Assembly (NCBI GenBank): GCA_002398875.1
Contig: DHCC01000092.1
Span: 42,774 to 78,126 of the forward strand
DNA length: 35,353 nt
Direction: 5' to 3'
Origin: Bacteroidales bacterium UBA4912
Lineage (GTDB): Bacteria; Bacteroidota; Bacteroidia; Bacteroidales; Dysgonomonadaceae
A model generated the notes under the pieces. That model did no database searches, was not told where the DNA came from, and worked only from the letters and a program-made list of their open reading frames with translations. Numbering within the stretch: the first letter of the stretch is position 1; each line of letters begins with the position of its first letter. The position numbers and the translations under genes were made by a program. Below are positions 23,712-32,258 of the stretch, in pieces.

Positions 23712-23742
23712 CAAAGATAAAATAAAATTACCTGCTTAACAA
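23712..23742 (-). promoter_or_regulatory. Putative promoter of dgt
   Basis: On the minus strand, TTG (23742-23740) is followed after 20 bases by TATCTTTG (23719-23712), fitting the TTTG/TAnnTTTG promoter layout of Bacteroidetes well. The expected leader is about 20 bases before the ATG at 23688. Confidence 0.5.
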
Positions 23743-23819
23743 TGTATCCCCGAAAGTAGTTTTGACATTATTTCTCAATAATATCATTGGAAAAAAGAGA
23801 GATTATCTCCAATAAAGAT

Positions 23820-23827
23820 TAAATTTG
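23820..23827 (+). promoter_or_regulatory. Putative -7 promoter element for the purF-aroE operon
   Basis: TAAATTTG matches TAnnTTTG; the expected leader is about 32 bases. Just upstream, ATTGG (23786-23790) and CCAAT (23809-23813) form an inverted repeat around AGAGATTATCT, a possible operator; no purine repressor box was recognised. Confidence 0.4.
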
Positions 23828-23862
23828 TATCCCATTAAGGAAAAAACGACAATTATAAGGTA

Positions 23863-25791
23863 ATGACAGATATCATCAAACATGAATGTGGTATAGCGGT
23901 TATACGCTTACTTAAACCTCTGGATTATTATTACAAAAAATATGGTACATGGCAATATGGACTAGATAAGCTCTATTTGCTAATGGAAAAACAACATAAC
24001 AGAGGTCAGGAAGGTGCCGGTCTTGGCGCTGTTAAACTGGAATCATCACCCGGAAATGAATATATATTTAGAGAAAGAGCCGTTGGGTCCAGTGCAATTT
24101 CAGAAATATTCTCAAAGGTGCATTCTTCTTTTTCTGCCTTTAATACTGATCAACTGAATAATATAGAGTTCGTTAAAAAATCAGTCCCTTATGCAGCGGA
24201 GCTTTTTATTGGTCATCTGCGTTACAGCACTACAGGAAAGAGCGGTCTGACTTATGTTCATCCACTACTACGAAGAAACAACTGGGCTTCAAGAAGCCTT
24301 GCATTGGCCGGAAATTTTAATATGACAAATGTTGACGAGATGTTCCAGCAACTACTTGAAGAGGGACAACATCCGCGTGATTATGCCGACACATTTGTTA
24401 TGCTTGAATCAATAGGGCATTATCTTGATAGAGAGGTTCAGTATCAATATGATCACCTGGAAAAGAGTAACAAAAATGGTCAGGATGTAAGCCATTTGAT
24501 AGAAGAAAAACTTGATATACCTTTTCTGCTGAAAAGAGCATCTAAAAATTGGGACGGAGGTTATGCACTTTGTGGTATTATTGGTTGTGGCGATGCATTT
24601 GCATTAAGGGATCCCTGGGGTATAAGAACTGCATTTTATTATTATGATGATGAAGTGGCTGTTGTTGCATCAGAGCGTCCTGTAATTCAAACAGCTTTCA
24701 ATTTAAAGAAGGATGATGTACATGAACTCCAGCCGGGAGAGGCTTTTGTGGTAAAGCGTAACGGCAAAATAAGCTTGAATCAGATTCTTAATAAAAAAGA
24801 AAAAATCACACCCTGCTCTTTTGAGCGTATTTACTTCTCTCGAGGCTCTGATTATGATATATACAGAGAACGAAAGAAGTTGGGAGAGCTTCTTGTACCA
24901 GAAATAATTGAAGCTATTGATGATGACTTTGATAATACTGTTTTTTCTTTTATTCCTAATACCGCAGAAGTAGCTTATTATGGTATGCTTCAGGGTTTAG
25001 AGGACCATTTTAATCATAAGAAAGCAAATATTATACTGGAAAAAGGAAAGACTCTGAGTAAAGAAGAGATTGACTGTATCCTATCCAAACGTGTCAGATC
25101 TGAAAAAGTAGCAATAAAAGACATCAAACTGCGTACATTTATAGCACAGGGTACTTCCCGAAACGACCTTGCAGCACACGTTTATGATGTAACTTATGGT
25201 TCTTTAAAACGTGGGGTAGATAATTTGGTAATTATAGATGATAGCATTGTTCGCGGAACAACTCTCAAACAAAGTATTATAAAAATACTTGACAGACTGG
25301 ATCCTAAGAAAATCGTAATTGTCTCATCCGCACCTCAGATAAGATATCCGGACTGTTATGGTATTGACATGTCACGTATGAGTGAGTTTATTGCTTTTAA
25401 AGCAACAATCGAACTTCTGAAAGAGCGTGATATGCAACATATTATTGACGAAACTTATCAGAAATCTGTAGAACAGAGTAGAAAGAAAAAAGAGGATATT
25501 GTTAATTATGTAAAGGACATTTATGCACCTTTTACCGAAGAAGAGATCTCAGACAAAATTGCACAAATGTTGACATCAAAAGATATCAAAGCAAAGGTTC
25601 AGATTGTTTTCCAAAAAATAGAAGATCTACACAAGGCATGCCCTAACCATAAGGGTGACTGGTACTTTTCCGGAGACTATCCTACTCCGGGAGGAAATAG
25701 ATTAGTAAACAGGGCTTTTATCAATTATATAGAAGGACAAGAAAATAGACCTCACCAGTTTACTCTTAATTTCTCAAACAACAACTTATGA
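23863..25791 (+). CDS. purF: Amidophosphoribosyltransferase, long Bacteroidetes type
   Basis: The family transfers ammonia from glutamine to PRPP, the first step of purine synthesis. The 642-residue protein is about 150 longer than usual PurF. The N-terminal glutaminase domain has Cys9 in HECGIAV (the nucleophile if residues 1-8 are removed), QHNRGQEGAG, GHLRYSTTGKSG and GNFNMTN. The phosphoribosyltransferase domain carries the PRPP loop VIIDDSIVRGTTL (about 457-469). Between and after these lie family-specific insertions and a C-terminal extension of roughly 100 residues, ending around HKGDWYFSGDYPTPGG. This long form is common in Bacteroidales, sometimes beside a shorter PurF elsewhere in the genome, so it may be either the main or a second enzyme. 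It overlaps phoH by 4 bases and shares its operon with purC. Confidence 0.87.
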   Translation: MTDIIKHECGIAVIRLLKPLDYYYKKYGTWQYGLDKLYLLMEKQHNRGQEGAGLGAVKLESSPGNEYIFRERAVGSSAISEIFSKVHSSFSAFNTDQLNNIEFVKKSVPYAAELFIGHLRYSTTGKSGLTYVHPLLRRNNWASRSLALAGNFNMTNVDEMFQQLLEEGQHPRDYADTFVMLESIGHYLDREVQYQYDHLEKSNKNGQDVSHLIEEKLDIPFLLKRASKNWDGGYALCGIIGCGDAFALRDPWGIRTAFYYYDDEVAVVASERPVIQTAFNLKKDDVHELQPGEAFVVKRNGKISLNQILNKKEKITPCSFERIYFSRGSDYDIYRERKKLGELLVPEIIEAIDDDFDNTVFSFIPNTAEVAYYGMLQGLEDHFNHKKANIILEKGKTLSKEEIDCILSKRVRSEKVAIKDIKLRTFIAQGTSRNDLAAHVYDVTYGSLKRGVDNLVIIDDSIVRGTTLKQSIIKILDRLDPKKIVIVSSAPQIRYPDCYGIDMSRMSEFIAFKATIELLKERDMQHIIDETYQKSVEQSRKKKEDIVNYVKDIYAPFTEEEISDKIAQMLTSKDIKAKVQIVFQKIEDLHKACPNHKGDWYFSGDYPTPGGNRLVNRAFINYIEGQENRPHQFTLNFSNNNL

Positions 25792-26777
25792 TAGAGCGTA
25801 TTATCATATTAGAAAATGTGGATCCAATAGTATTTTTTGGCGTAAATAACAGTAATTTGCAATTACTTAAAACATTATACCCTAAATTACGAATGGTTGC
25901 ACGTGGAAATGTGATTAAAGTAATTGGTGAAGAAGAAGAACTTGCAGCCTTTGAAGAAAACATTCATAAACTGGAGAAATTCAGTGTAGAAATGAACGTA
26001 CTCAAGGAAGAGGATATAATTGATATTGTTAAAGGAAAAGCACCATCAGTTATTAATGTTGATAATCTAATAATTCATGGGCTAAACGGAAAACCTATTC
26101 TGGCACGTACGGCAAATCAAAAAAAACTTGCAGAAGAATTTGATGCGAATGATATGCTTTTTGCAATTGGACCTGCTGGCTCTGGAAAAACTTATACAGC
26201 AATAGCTTTAGCAGTTCGTGCTTTAAAAACTAAACAGGTTCGTAAAATCATTCTTAGCAGACCAGCTGTTGAAGCAGGTGAAAAGCTGGGTTTTCTGCCA
26301 GGTGATATGAAAGAAAAAATAGATCCATATCTTCAACCACTTTATGATGCACTTGAAGATATGATTCCACCTTTGAAACTTAAGGAATATCTGGAGAATA
26401 AGATTATCCAAATTGCTCCCCTGGCCTTTATGCGCGGCAGGACTCTTAACGATGCAGTTATTATTCTGGATGAAGCACAGAACACAACAAAACCACAGAT
26501 TAAAATGTTTCTTACCAGACTGGGACTTAATGGCAAAATGATTATTACAGGTGATATAACTCAAATAGATTTACCCCGTTCTCAACAGTCCGGCTTAATT
26601 CATGCCATGCAAATTCTCCGCCATATAAAAGGAATTGCAACAGTCGAATTTAATAAAAAGGATATAGTTCGACATAAGCTTGTTCAAAGAATTGTTGAAG
26701 CTTATGAAAAAGAAACTGCATCTTTAAATTCAAAAAATTCAAAATCATCAGATCCAGTTGAAAATATACAGAAATAA
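25788..26777 (+). CDS. phoH: PhoH-family ATPase
   Basis: This 329-residue cytosolic P-loop ATPase belongs to the PhoH/YbeZ family, which is linked to RNA metabolism and ribosome quality control, often with YbeY. Motifs: an N-terminal region with VIKVIGEEEEL (about 42-52), the Walker A loop GPAGSGKT (128-135), RPAVEAGEKLGFLPGD, Walker B VIILDEAQN, and the sensor GDITQIDLP. The C-terminus ends in a low-complexity Ser/Asn/Lys stretch. Its start overlaps the purF stop in ATGA, indicating translational coupling, and purC follows after 24 bases. No ybeY is visible here. Confidence 0.94.
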   Translation: MIERIIILENVDPIVFFGVNNSNLQLLKTLYPKLRMVARGNVIKVIGEEEELAAFEENIHKLEKFSVEMNVLKEEDIIDIVKGKAPSVINVDNLIIHGLNGKPILARTANQKKLAEEFDANDMLFAIGPAGSGKTYTAIALAVRALKTKQVRKIILSRPAVEAGEKLGFLPGDMKEKIDPYLQPLYDALEDMIPPLKLKEYLENKIIQIAPLAFMRGRTLNDAVIILDEAQNTTKPQIKMFLTRLGLNGKMIITGDITQIDLPRSQQSGLIHAMQILRHIKGIATVEFNKKDIVRHKLVQRIVEAYEKETASLNSKNSKSSDPVENIQK

Positions 26778-26801
26778 GAAATTCATTAATAACAAAACAA
26801 C

Positions 26802-27749
26802 ATGAACAGTCTTACAAACACAAATTATAATTTTCCGAAACAGTCCAATCTGTATCATGGAAAAGTACGCGATGTTTATAGTATAGGGGATGATATTTTG
26901 GTAATGATAGCAACTGATCGCATTTCTGCCTTTGATGTTGTATTACCAAAAGGAATTCCATTCAAAGGACAAGTACTCAACCAGATTGCATCAAAGTTTC
27001 TTGATGCTACCTCTGATATAGTTCCTAACTGGAAGATAGCTACCCCCGACCCTATGGTAACAGTTGGCACACGTTGTGAACCGTATAAGGTGGAAATGGT
27101 CATACGCGGCTACATAACAGGCAGTGCCTGGCGTGATTACAAAAAAGGTGCCCGTTCAATCTGTGGATTACCATTACCTGAAGACCTGCGTGAAAATCAG
27201 AAATTCGAGACGCCAATTATCACTCCTACTACAAAGGCTGATGAGGGACATGATGAAAATATTTCAAAAGAGGAGATAATCGCACAAGGATTGGTCAGCA
27301 AGGACGAGTATGAACAACTTGAAAAATACACTTATGCGTTATTCAAACGAGGAACTGAAATGGCCGCAGAAAAAGGGCTAATCCTTGTGGATACAAAATA
27401 TGAGTTCGGTAAGAAAGATGGTAAAATTTATCTTATTGATGAGATCCATACTCCCGACTCCTCTCGTTATTTTTACAGTGAAGGATATGAAGAACGTTTC
27501 CAAAAAGGTGAAGATCAAAAACAGCTCTCTAAGGAGTTTGTTCGCAAATGGCTTATTGAGAATGGATTTCAAGGACTTGAAGGTCAACAGGTGCCTGAAA
27601 TGACTGATGAATACTGCTTAAGTGTTTCAGAGCGATATATCGAATTATACGAAAAAATTGTAGGTGAGAAATTTATTAAAGCAAAAGCCACTGATCTGGA
27701 AACACGCATCGAAAATAACATTACAAAATTTTTAACAAATGAATTATAA
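26802..27749 (+). CDS. purC: SAICAR synthase (phosphoribosylaminoimidazole-succinocarboxamide synthase)
   Basis: It joins CAIR with aspartate using ATP in purine synthesis. The 315-residue protein shows the family features in order: YHGKVRDVYSIG (nucleotide-binding loop, about 18-29), ATDRISAFDVVLP, a KVEMVIRGYITGSAW strand-loop, the TPTTKADEGHDENIS substrate loop, LVDTKYEFG and the DEIHTPDSSRY motif. The longer C-terminus, with GFQGLEGQQVPEM, is typical of the ~300-residue type. Its last 11 bases overlap the ubiE start. With the PurF-like gene two places upstream it makes a partial purine block. Confidence 0.96.
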   Translation: MNSLTNTNYNFPKQSNLYHGKVRDVYSIGDDILVMIATDRISAFDVVLPKGIPFKGQVLNQIASKFLDATSDIVPNWKIATPDPMVTVGTRCEPYKVEMVIRGYITGSAWRDYKKGARSICGLPLPEDLRENQKFETPIITPTTKADEGHDENISKEEIIAQGLVSKDEYEQLEKYTYALFKRGTEMAAEKGLILVDTKYEFGKKDGKIYLIDEIHTPDSSRYFYSEGYEERFQKGEDQKQLSKEFVRKWLIENGFQGLEGQQVPEMTDEYCLSVSERYIELYEKIVGEKFIKAKATDLETRIENNITKFLTNEL

Positions 27750-28476
27750 GGTAGAGTCAGTTAACCCTTACGACTCTGAGCGCCCGAAGAAGGAACAAGT
27801 GACACAGATGTTTGACTTACTTGCACCTACTTATGATAAACTCAACGGAATCCTTTCATTAGGCATTGACGAGTATTGGCGACGTGAAGCGCTTAGTGTT
27901 TTAAAGAAATATCCTCATTCTCATATCCTGGATATCGCCACAGGTACCGGTGATTTTGCTATTCTCGCAAATAAAATACTACAACCTGATAAGATAACTG
28001 CAGTTGATATTTCTGATGGTATGATGGCTGTTGGTAAGGAAAAAGTTAAAACCAAAGGATTTGAAAATATAATCTCATTTGAGAATCTGGATTGTGCAAA
28101 TATGACCTTTCCCGACAATAATTTTGATGCTGCTATTTCAGCATTTGGAGTACGCAACTTTGAGGATATTGACAAAAGTTTCAGTGAAGTGCTGCGAGTA
28201 TTAAAGCCGGGAGGGGTATTTATGTTTATTGAACTTACTACACCTGAAAAGCCTCCTATGAAAGAGTTGTATCAGTTTTATACTAAAAAAATTATGCCTT
28301 TACTTTCAGGGATATTCGCCACTGAGCAAAGAGCTTATGAGTATCTTCCAAATTCAATTGGAGCTTTCCCTCAGGGAAGAAAAATGATGCTGATCCTGAA
28401 AAAAAACGGCTTCAGGAATATTCGGTTAAGAAGACTTACACAAGAAATTACAACAATTTATATTGCAGAAAAATAG
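27739..28476 (+). CDS. ubiE: Demethylmenaquinone methyltransferase
   Basis: This 245-residue SAM-dependent enzyme performs the last step of menaquinone synthesis (also called menG). Visible features are FDLLAPTYDKLNGILSLG (25-42), the SAM-binding loop ILDIATGTGDFA (63-74), AVDISDGMM, the post-core region ISAFGVRNFEDI and VLRVLKPGG. The family also methylates ubiquinone precursors, but Bacteroidales use menaquinone and a men operon lies 16 kb away, so the menaquinone role is favoured. It overlaps purC by 11 bases and precedes aroE by 6 bases. Confidence 0.95.
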   Translation: MNYKVESVNPYDSERPKKEQVTQMFDLLAPTYDKLNGILSLGIDEYWRREALSVLKKYPHSHILDIATGTGDFAILANKILQPDKITAVDISDGMMAVGKEKVKTKGFENIISFENLDCANMTFPDNNFDAAISAFGVRNFEDIDKSFSEVLRVLKPGGVFMFIELTTPEKPPMKELYQFYTKKIMPLLSGIFATEQRAYEYLPNSIGAFPQGRKMMLILKKNGFRNIRLRRLTQEITTIYIAEK

Positions 28477-28482
28477 AAACTG

Positions 28483-29247
28483 ATGGATACTTACGGATTG
28501 ATTGGATTTCCGCTTAAACACTCTTTTTCTTCTAGATTTTTTACGGATAAATTCAGAAAAGAAAATATCGATGCTGAGTATTTGAATTTTGAGATTGAAG
28601 ACATACTGGATATTCGCCGAATAATTCTCTTTAACCAACACCTGAAAGGATTAAACGTAACGATCCCATACAAAGAATCAGTACTACCTTTTCTGAATAA
28701 TATATCCCCTGAAGCTGAAAAAATTGGTGCAGTCAATGTGATTAATGTATTACGTAAACCGGGTGATATGTATTTTTACGAGCTCACAGGTTATAACACA
28801 GACTATATAGGCTTTAAAAACTCACTCACTCCTTTGTTGAAACAAGAAGTTGATTACAAAGCATTAATCCTGGGAACAGGTGGTGCATCAAAAGCTGTTT
28901 CGCAAGTACTTACTGATATAGGGATTGAATGGTGTACGGTTTCTCGCAATTCAAGTAAAAAAGACAAAAGCAAAGCAATTAGCTACAACGAGCTCTCTAC
29001 TGATATAATGGTTACTCATAAACTTATTATCAATGCAACACCTGTAGGAACCTTTCCGGAGGTCGACTCTTGTCCTGACATCCCCTATAATAATCTAACA
29101 AAGGATCATATTCTTTATGATCTGGTTTATAACCCTGAGGAGACACTTTTTATGAGAAAAGGAAAAGAGATGGGTGCAGCAACAAAAAACGGACTGGAAA
29201 TGCTTAAGTTACAAGCATTGGCTGCATGGGAGATTTGGAATTCATAA
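28483..29247 (+). CDS. aroE: Shikimate dehydrogenase
   Basis: It reduces 3-dehydroshikimate to shikimate with NADPH, on the route to chorismate, aromatic amino acids and menaquinone. The 254-residue protein has the shikimate-binding GFPLKHSFS (8-16), the catalytic lysine K64 in NVTIPYKES, the partner aspartate in YNTDYIGF, the dinucleotide loop LGTGGASKA, NATPVGTFP, and the C-terminal NGLEMLKLQALAAW. It is the last gene of the purF-phoH-purC-ubiE-aroE operon, 6 bases after ubiE. An intrinsic terminator follows at 29272-29312. Confidence 0.95.
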   Translation: MDTYGLIGFPLKHSFSSRFFTDKFRKENIDAEYLNFEIEDILDIRRIILFNQHLKGLNVTIPYKESVLPFLNNISPEAEKIGAVNVINVLRKPGDMYFYELTGYNTDYIGFKNSLTPLLKQEVDYKALILGTGGASKAVSQVLTDIGIEWCTVSRNSSKKDKSKAISYNELSTDIMVTHKLIINATPVGTFPEVDSCPDIPYNNLTKDHILYDLVYNPEETLFMRKGKEMGAATKNGLEMLKLQALAAWEIWNS

Positions 29248-29271
29248 TTAAGAAAGTAACACAAAAAGAAA

Positions 29272-29312
29272 TTGCCCTCCTAAATATCACATTTAAGAGG
29301 GCAACTGTTTTT
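29272..29312 (+). terminator. Intrinsic terminator after aroE
   Basis: TTGCCCTC (29272-29279) pairs with GAGGGCAA (29297-29304), and TAAAT (29281-29285) with ATTTA (29291-29295), one mismatch apart, with loop ATCAC. A T-run (29308-29312) follows. This ends the purF-aroE operon. Confidence 0.85.
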
Positions 29313-29637
29313 CCTTGGTCATCAAAAGTAGAATAAATTGACCAGGTAAAAATAAAGAGGTGCGATAGTGTAGTTTGTTTCTTATTCTATTTCGCTACTA
29401 TGCTCATGTTACTTGTCTGTAGCTTTTTCTTAGTCATCTAATATAATTACCTTTTTCATCACAGTAAAGGTATTAGTGATTCCTAAATAAATTATATTTT
29501 TTAATGTGACGCTTCATCTGCTATATTACTATCAATTTTCGTGCTAAATTAATTCCCTATCTCTCCAAATCGATATATCCACCTCATTGTGTGACCATTA
29601 GGTGTTATGAAAACATTTACCTAGTATAACACTTATT
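29313..29637. other. Non-coding spacer between aroE terminator and the repeat cluster
   Basis: No reading frame with coding character was found on either strand of this AT-rich stretch. Near its right end there are nested inverted repeats: TAGGT (29599-29603) with ACCTA (29619-29623), and GTGTTAT (29602-29608) with ATAACAC (29626-29632). It leads directly into the TGTGGA/TCCACA cluster upstream of the sensor kinase. Confidence 0.5.
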
Positions 29638-29701
29638 TGTGGAAAAAATGTGGAATGTGTGGAATCAGTCCACACTTTATATGTGTAAATCCACACTTTA
29701 T
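29638..29701. repeat. TGTGGA/TCCACA repeat cluster upstream of the sensor kinase
   Basis: TGTGGAA occurs at 29638, 29649 and 29658, and TCCACAC at 29669 and 29690. The 12-mer TCCACACTTTAT is repeated exactly at 29669-29680 and 29690-29701, 21 bases (two helical turns) apart. GTGTGGA (29657-29663) and TCCACAC (29669-29675) form a perfect inverted repeat with a 5-base loop. The cluster ends about 40 bases before a promoter-like box, a position expected for an activator site. DnaA-box-like character is an alternative reading. Confidence 0.6.
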
Positions 29702-29740
29702 TGATAATAGGAGTTGTTATGTCAATTAAAATATATCATG

Positions 29741-29748
29741 TATATTTG
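29741..29748 (+). promoter_or_regulatory. Putative -7 promoter element for the hybrid sensor kinase
   Basis: TATATTTG matches TAnnTTTG; the expected leader is about 29 bases before the ATG at 29781. The nearest upstream TTG (29714-29716) is 24 bases away, longer than usual, which would fit a promoter that depends on an activator bound at the 29669-29701 repeats. Confidence 0.45.
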
Positions 29749-29780
29749 AGAATTAATTGAGGCATGAAATATAGAAGTGC

Positions 29781-32258
29781 ATGGGATCAAAAAAATCACC
29801 TGAACAAAGGATTACAATAAAGATTGGATTAATTCTCCTTGTAGTTCTTCTTTTTTTTAGCGGATTATTCGTTTATTCTACAATTCTAAAAAAGAATATC
29901 GATGCTCAAAAGGAGGAAATGGACAATTCATACAGGGTACTACTTTACAGTAATCAACTGATTACTTCTATTCAAAATGCACAAGATGCGCTCAACAGAT
30001 ACCTGGTTTCTCCTCGAAGAGTTTACCAACAACAATATGATTCAATATCTCAGGATATTTCAGAACAGATCGAAACCATAAAAAGCAGTTCTCCAGAGAA
30101 TGGTCAAAGTGCGTTACTTGAAGAAATTGACTCTCTACTGAATGAGAAACATTTAATAGTGAACAGGTTGTTAGAACAGTTCAGGTCTCAAAGTCCACTT
30201 ATGGAGCTAGACAGGAAAATAGAGACTTTCGAGCCTGTAATAAAGGATAGCATTGAGGTCACAACTTATAGTGATACAATAATTGTTCAGCGTGAAAAAA
30301 GAGATTTCTGGAGTCGCCTTTCGCATCTTTTTGCTCCTAAATTCCAATCTGACACAACAATTAGTATAACACACACGGAGAAAGAAGCCAGATCCGAATC
30401 CAGAGTTGACACACTTATGTATGCTGATCTAAAAGGAGTAACTGAGGAGGCTTCCAGAACGTATTCTTCTCAAATAGAGCGAATTGAAAGACAGGTTCGT
30501 GAATTAGTTCTGGCAGAACAAAATATTTCTCTGAATATATCCAAGCTAATAACTCAGTTTTATAATGAGGCTATTCATACATCGCAAAGGGGAACAGAAA
30601 ACAGTGAAAAGCTGACTCAAAGAATCTTTACTTTTGCAATTACAGTTGGTGCAATTTCAATCGTTTTAATTATTATCATTATATTCTTTATTACTGACGA
30701 TTTAAATAAGGGTAAAAGAGCAAGGGTTGAACTTTTTAAAGAAAAAAAACTTACAGAAGAGCTTATTGAGAGTCGACATAAACTACTTTTATCTGTCTCT
30801 CATGATATAAAAACCCCACTCAGCTCTATTTTGGGATATATGGAGATTTGGGGTTCGGAAGAAAAACAGGAAGTAAGAAAAAAACAAATAAAATCTGCTC
30901 AAAACTCCGGCAGACACATTCTAAGCATGCTAACTAATTTACTGGAATTTTCTCGCCTGGAACAAAAGAGTGCATCCATACAAGAAAGTACATTTAATTT
31001 AATAGAGCTTATCGAAGATATATTAAATATGTTCCGACCTTTTACTGATGATAAAGATATTCAACTAAATTTCAATAACAACTTAACTTCTCCATATTAT
31101 ATTTACTCTGATTATACTCTACTTAAACAGATATTGGTAAATGTAATTTCCAACTCTGTTAAATATACTATGAAGGGAAGTGTAAATGTTGATCTAAAAC
31201 TACTTAAGAAAAGAGTACAATTTACAATCTCAGACACAGGTGTGGGAATCGACAAGGAGGATATTGATAAGATATTCAGACCTTTTTCAAGGATAAATAA
31301 TCCCTTAAAAACAGAGGGCAGTGGTTTTGGCCTTTACGTCACTAAAGGACTGACCGAATCACTTCAGGGAGATATAAATATTTCATCTGAAAAGGGTGCT
31401 GGAACAATCGTTACCGTAAAACTACCATTAAAACATGTTACTGATATCATTCCCGAAGAATCAGACAGTGAAATAAACACTTATGTCAATAAGAATATTT
31501 ATAGCAAAGTTTTAATATTTGAAGATGATATTACGTTAGGAAATATGATTAAAGAGTTTCTTAACCAGAAAGGGTTTAAAGTAAAACTGTGTAGCAACAC
31601 GCGTGATATAATCGGATTTATAAGAATTGTATCTACGTTTGACATTGTGTTTACAGACATGCAGATGGTTAATATCACAGGGACAAAAATATTAGAAGAA
31701 ATAAGAAAACGTGATACAGATATTCCGGTTTGGTTGATGACTGCAAACGATGAATATTCAAAAGAATATATCGTGTCGAAAGGTTTTAATGGATTGGTGA
31801 AAAAGCCTATTCAAATGAGCCTGCTTTTAAAGATATTGTCAGATGAATCATATAATGAGGAGCTGAAAAAAAACAGAGTTGATAGATTGAATACTTCTGA
31901 AAATAATAACGGTAAATCATTAGAAGATATGTTTCCCGGGCTTATGTCTATGTTTGGCAATGACACTAATTATATAAAAGAACTATTGACAGTGTTTGTT
32001 AAAACGTCATCAAAAGAAATTGAGTACCTGGAAAAACATATAGAAAAAGGAGATTTTTTTGAAGCTCAGAAAATTTGCCACAAGATTCATCCATTCTTAA
32101 GTCAGCTTGACGCTGATTATCTATCTGTTAATCTTCGGAAAATGGATAGTCTCAGGGGTCACGATGAAACATCCTACCCCAACTGGAAGGATGAATTGTC
32201 TGATAGTGTAGAGATGATTAAAGAGTTTACAGAAAATCTCAGAAGAGACTATTTATAA
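29781..32258 (+). CDS. Hybrid sensor histidine kinase with receiver and HPt domains
   Basis: This 825-residue inner-membrane kinase has an N-terminal membrane helix (about 12-33), a periplasmic, largely helical sensor region (about 35-285) and a second membrane helix (about 285-305, rich in I). A HisKA domain follows with H341 in SVSHDIKTPLSSILGYME. Next comes an HATPase domain with the N box NVISNSVKYT, DTGVGIDKEDIDKIFRPFS and GSGFGLYVTKGL. A receiver domain (about 575-695) has the acidic pair in FEDDITLG, phospho-acceptor D626 in FTDMQM and a lysine in VKKPI. A C-terminal HPt domain has H767 in CHKIHPFLSQL. The phosphorelay H341-D626-H767 probably continues to the sigma-54-type regulator encoded tail to tail with it. 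The signal sensed is unknown. Confidence 0.93.
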   Translation: MGSKKSPEQRITIKIGLILLVVLLFFSGLFVYSTILKKNIDAQKEEMDNSYRVLLYSNQLITSIQNAQDALNRYLVSPRRVYQQQYDSISQDISEQIETIKSSSPENGQSALLEEIDSLLNEKHLIVNRLLEQFRSQSPLMELDRKIETFEPVIKDSIEVTTYSDTIIVQREKRDFWSRLSHLFAPKFQSDTTISITHTEKEARSESRVDTLMYADLKGVTEEASRTYSSQIERIERQVRELVLAEQNISLNISKLITQFYNEAIHTSQRGTENSEKLTQRIFTFAITVGAISIVLIIIIIFFITDDLNKGKRARVELFKEKKLTEELIESRHKLLLSVSHDIKTPLSSILGYMEIWGSEEKQEVRKKQIKSAQNSGRHILSMLTNLLEFSRLEQKSASIQESTFNLIELIEDILNMFRPFTDDKDIQLNFNNNLTSPYYIYSDYTLLKQILVNVISNSVKYTMKGSVNVDLKLLKKRVQFTISDTGVGIDKEDIDKIFRPFSRINNPLKTEGSGFGLYVTKGLTESLQGDINISSEKGAGTIVTVKLPLKHVTDIIPEESDSEINTYVNKNIYSKVLIFEDDITLGNMIKEFLNQKGFKVKLCSNTRDIIGFIRIVSTFDIVFTDMQMVNITGTKILEEIRKRDTDIPVWLMTANDEYSKEYIVSKGFNGLVKKPIQMSLLLKILSDESYNEELKKNRVDRLNTSENNNGKSLEDMFPGLMSMFGNDTNYIKELLTVFVKTSSKEIEYLEKHIEKGDFFEAQKICHKIHPFLSQLDADYLSVNLRKMDSLRGHDETSYPNWKDELSDSVEMIKEFTENLRRDYL

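Noticed and set aside
29638..29701. Possible replication origin with DnaA boxes
   Set aside because: Only the reverse of 29638-29646 (TTTTCCACA) fits the relaxed DnaA consensus; the other copies deviate at the first positions. No dnaA, dnaN or orientation switch is nearby. A regulator site fits better.
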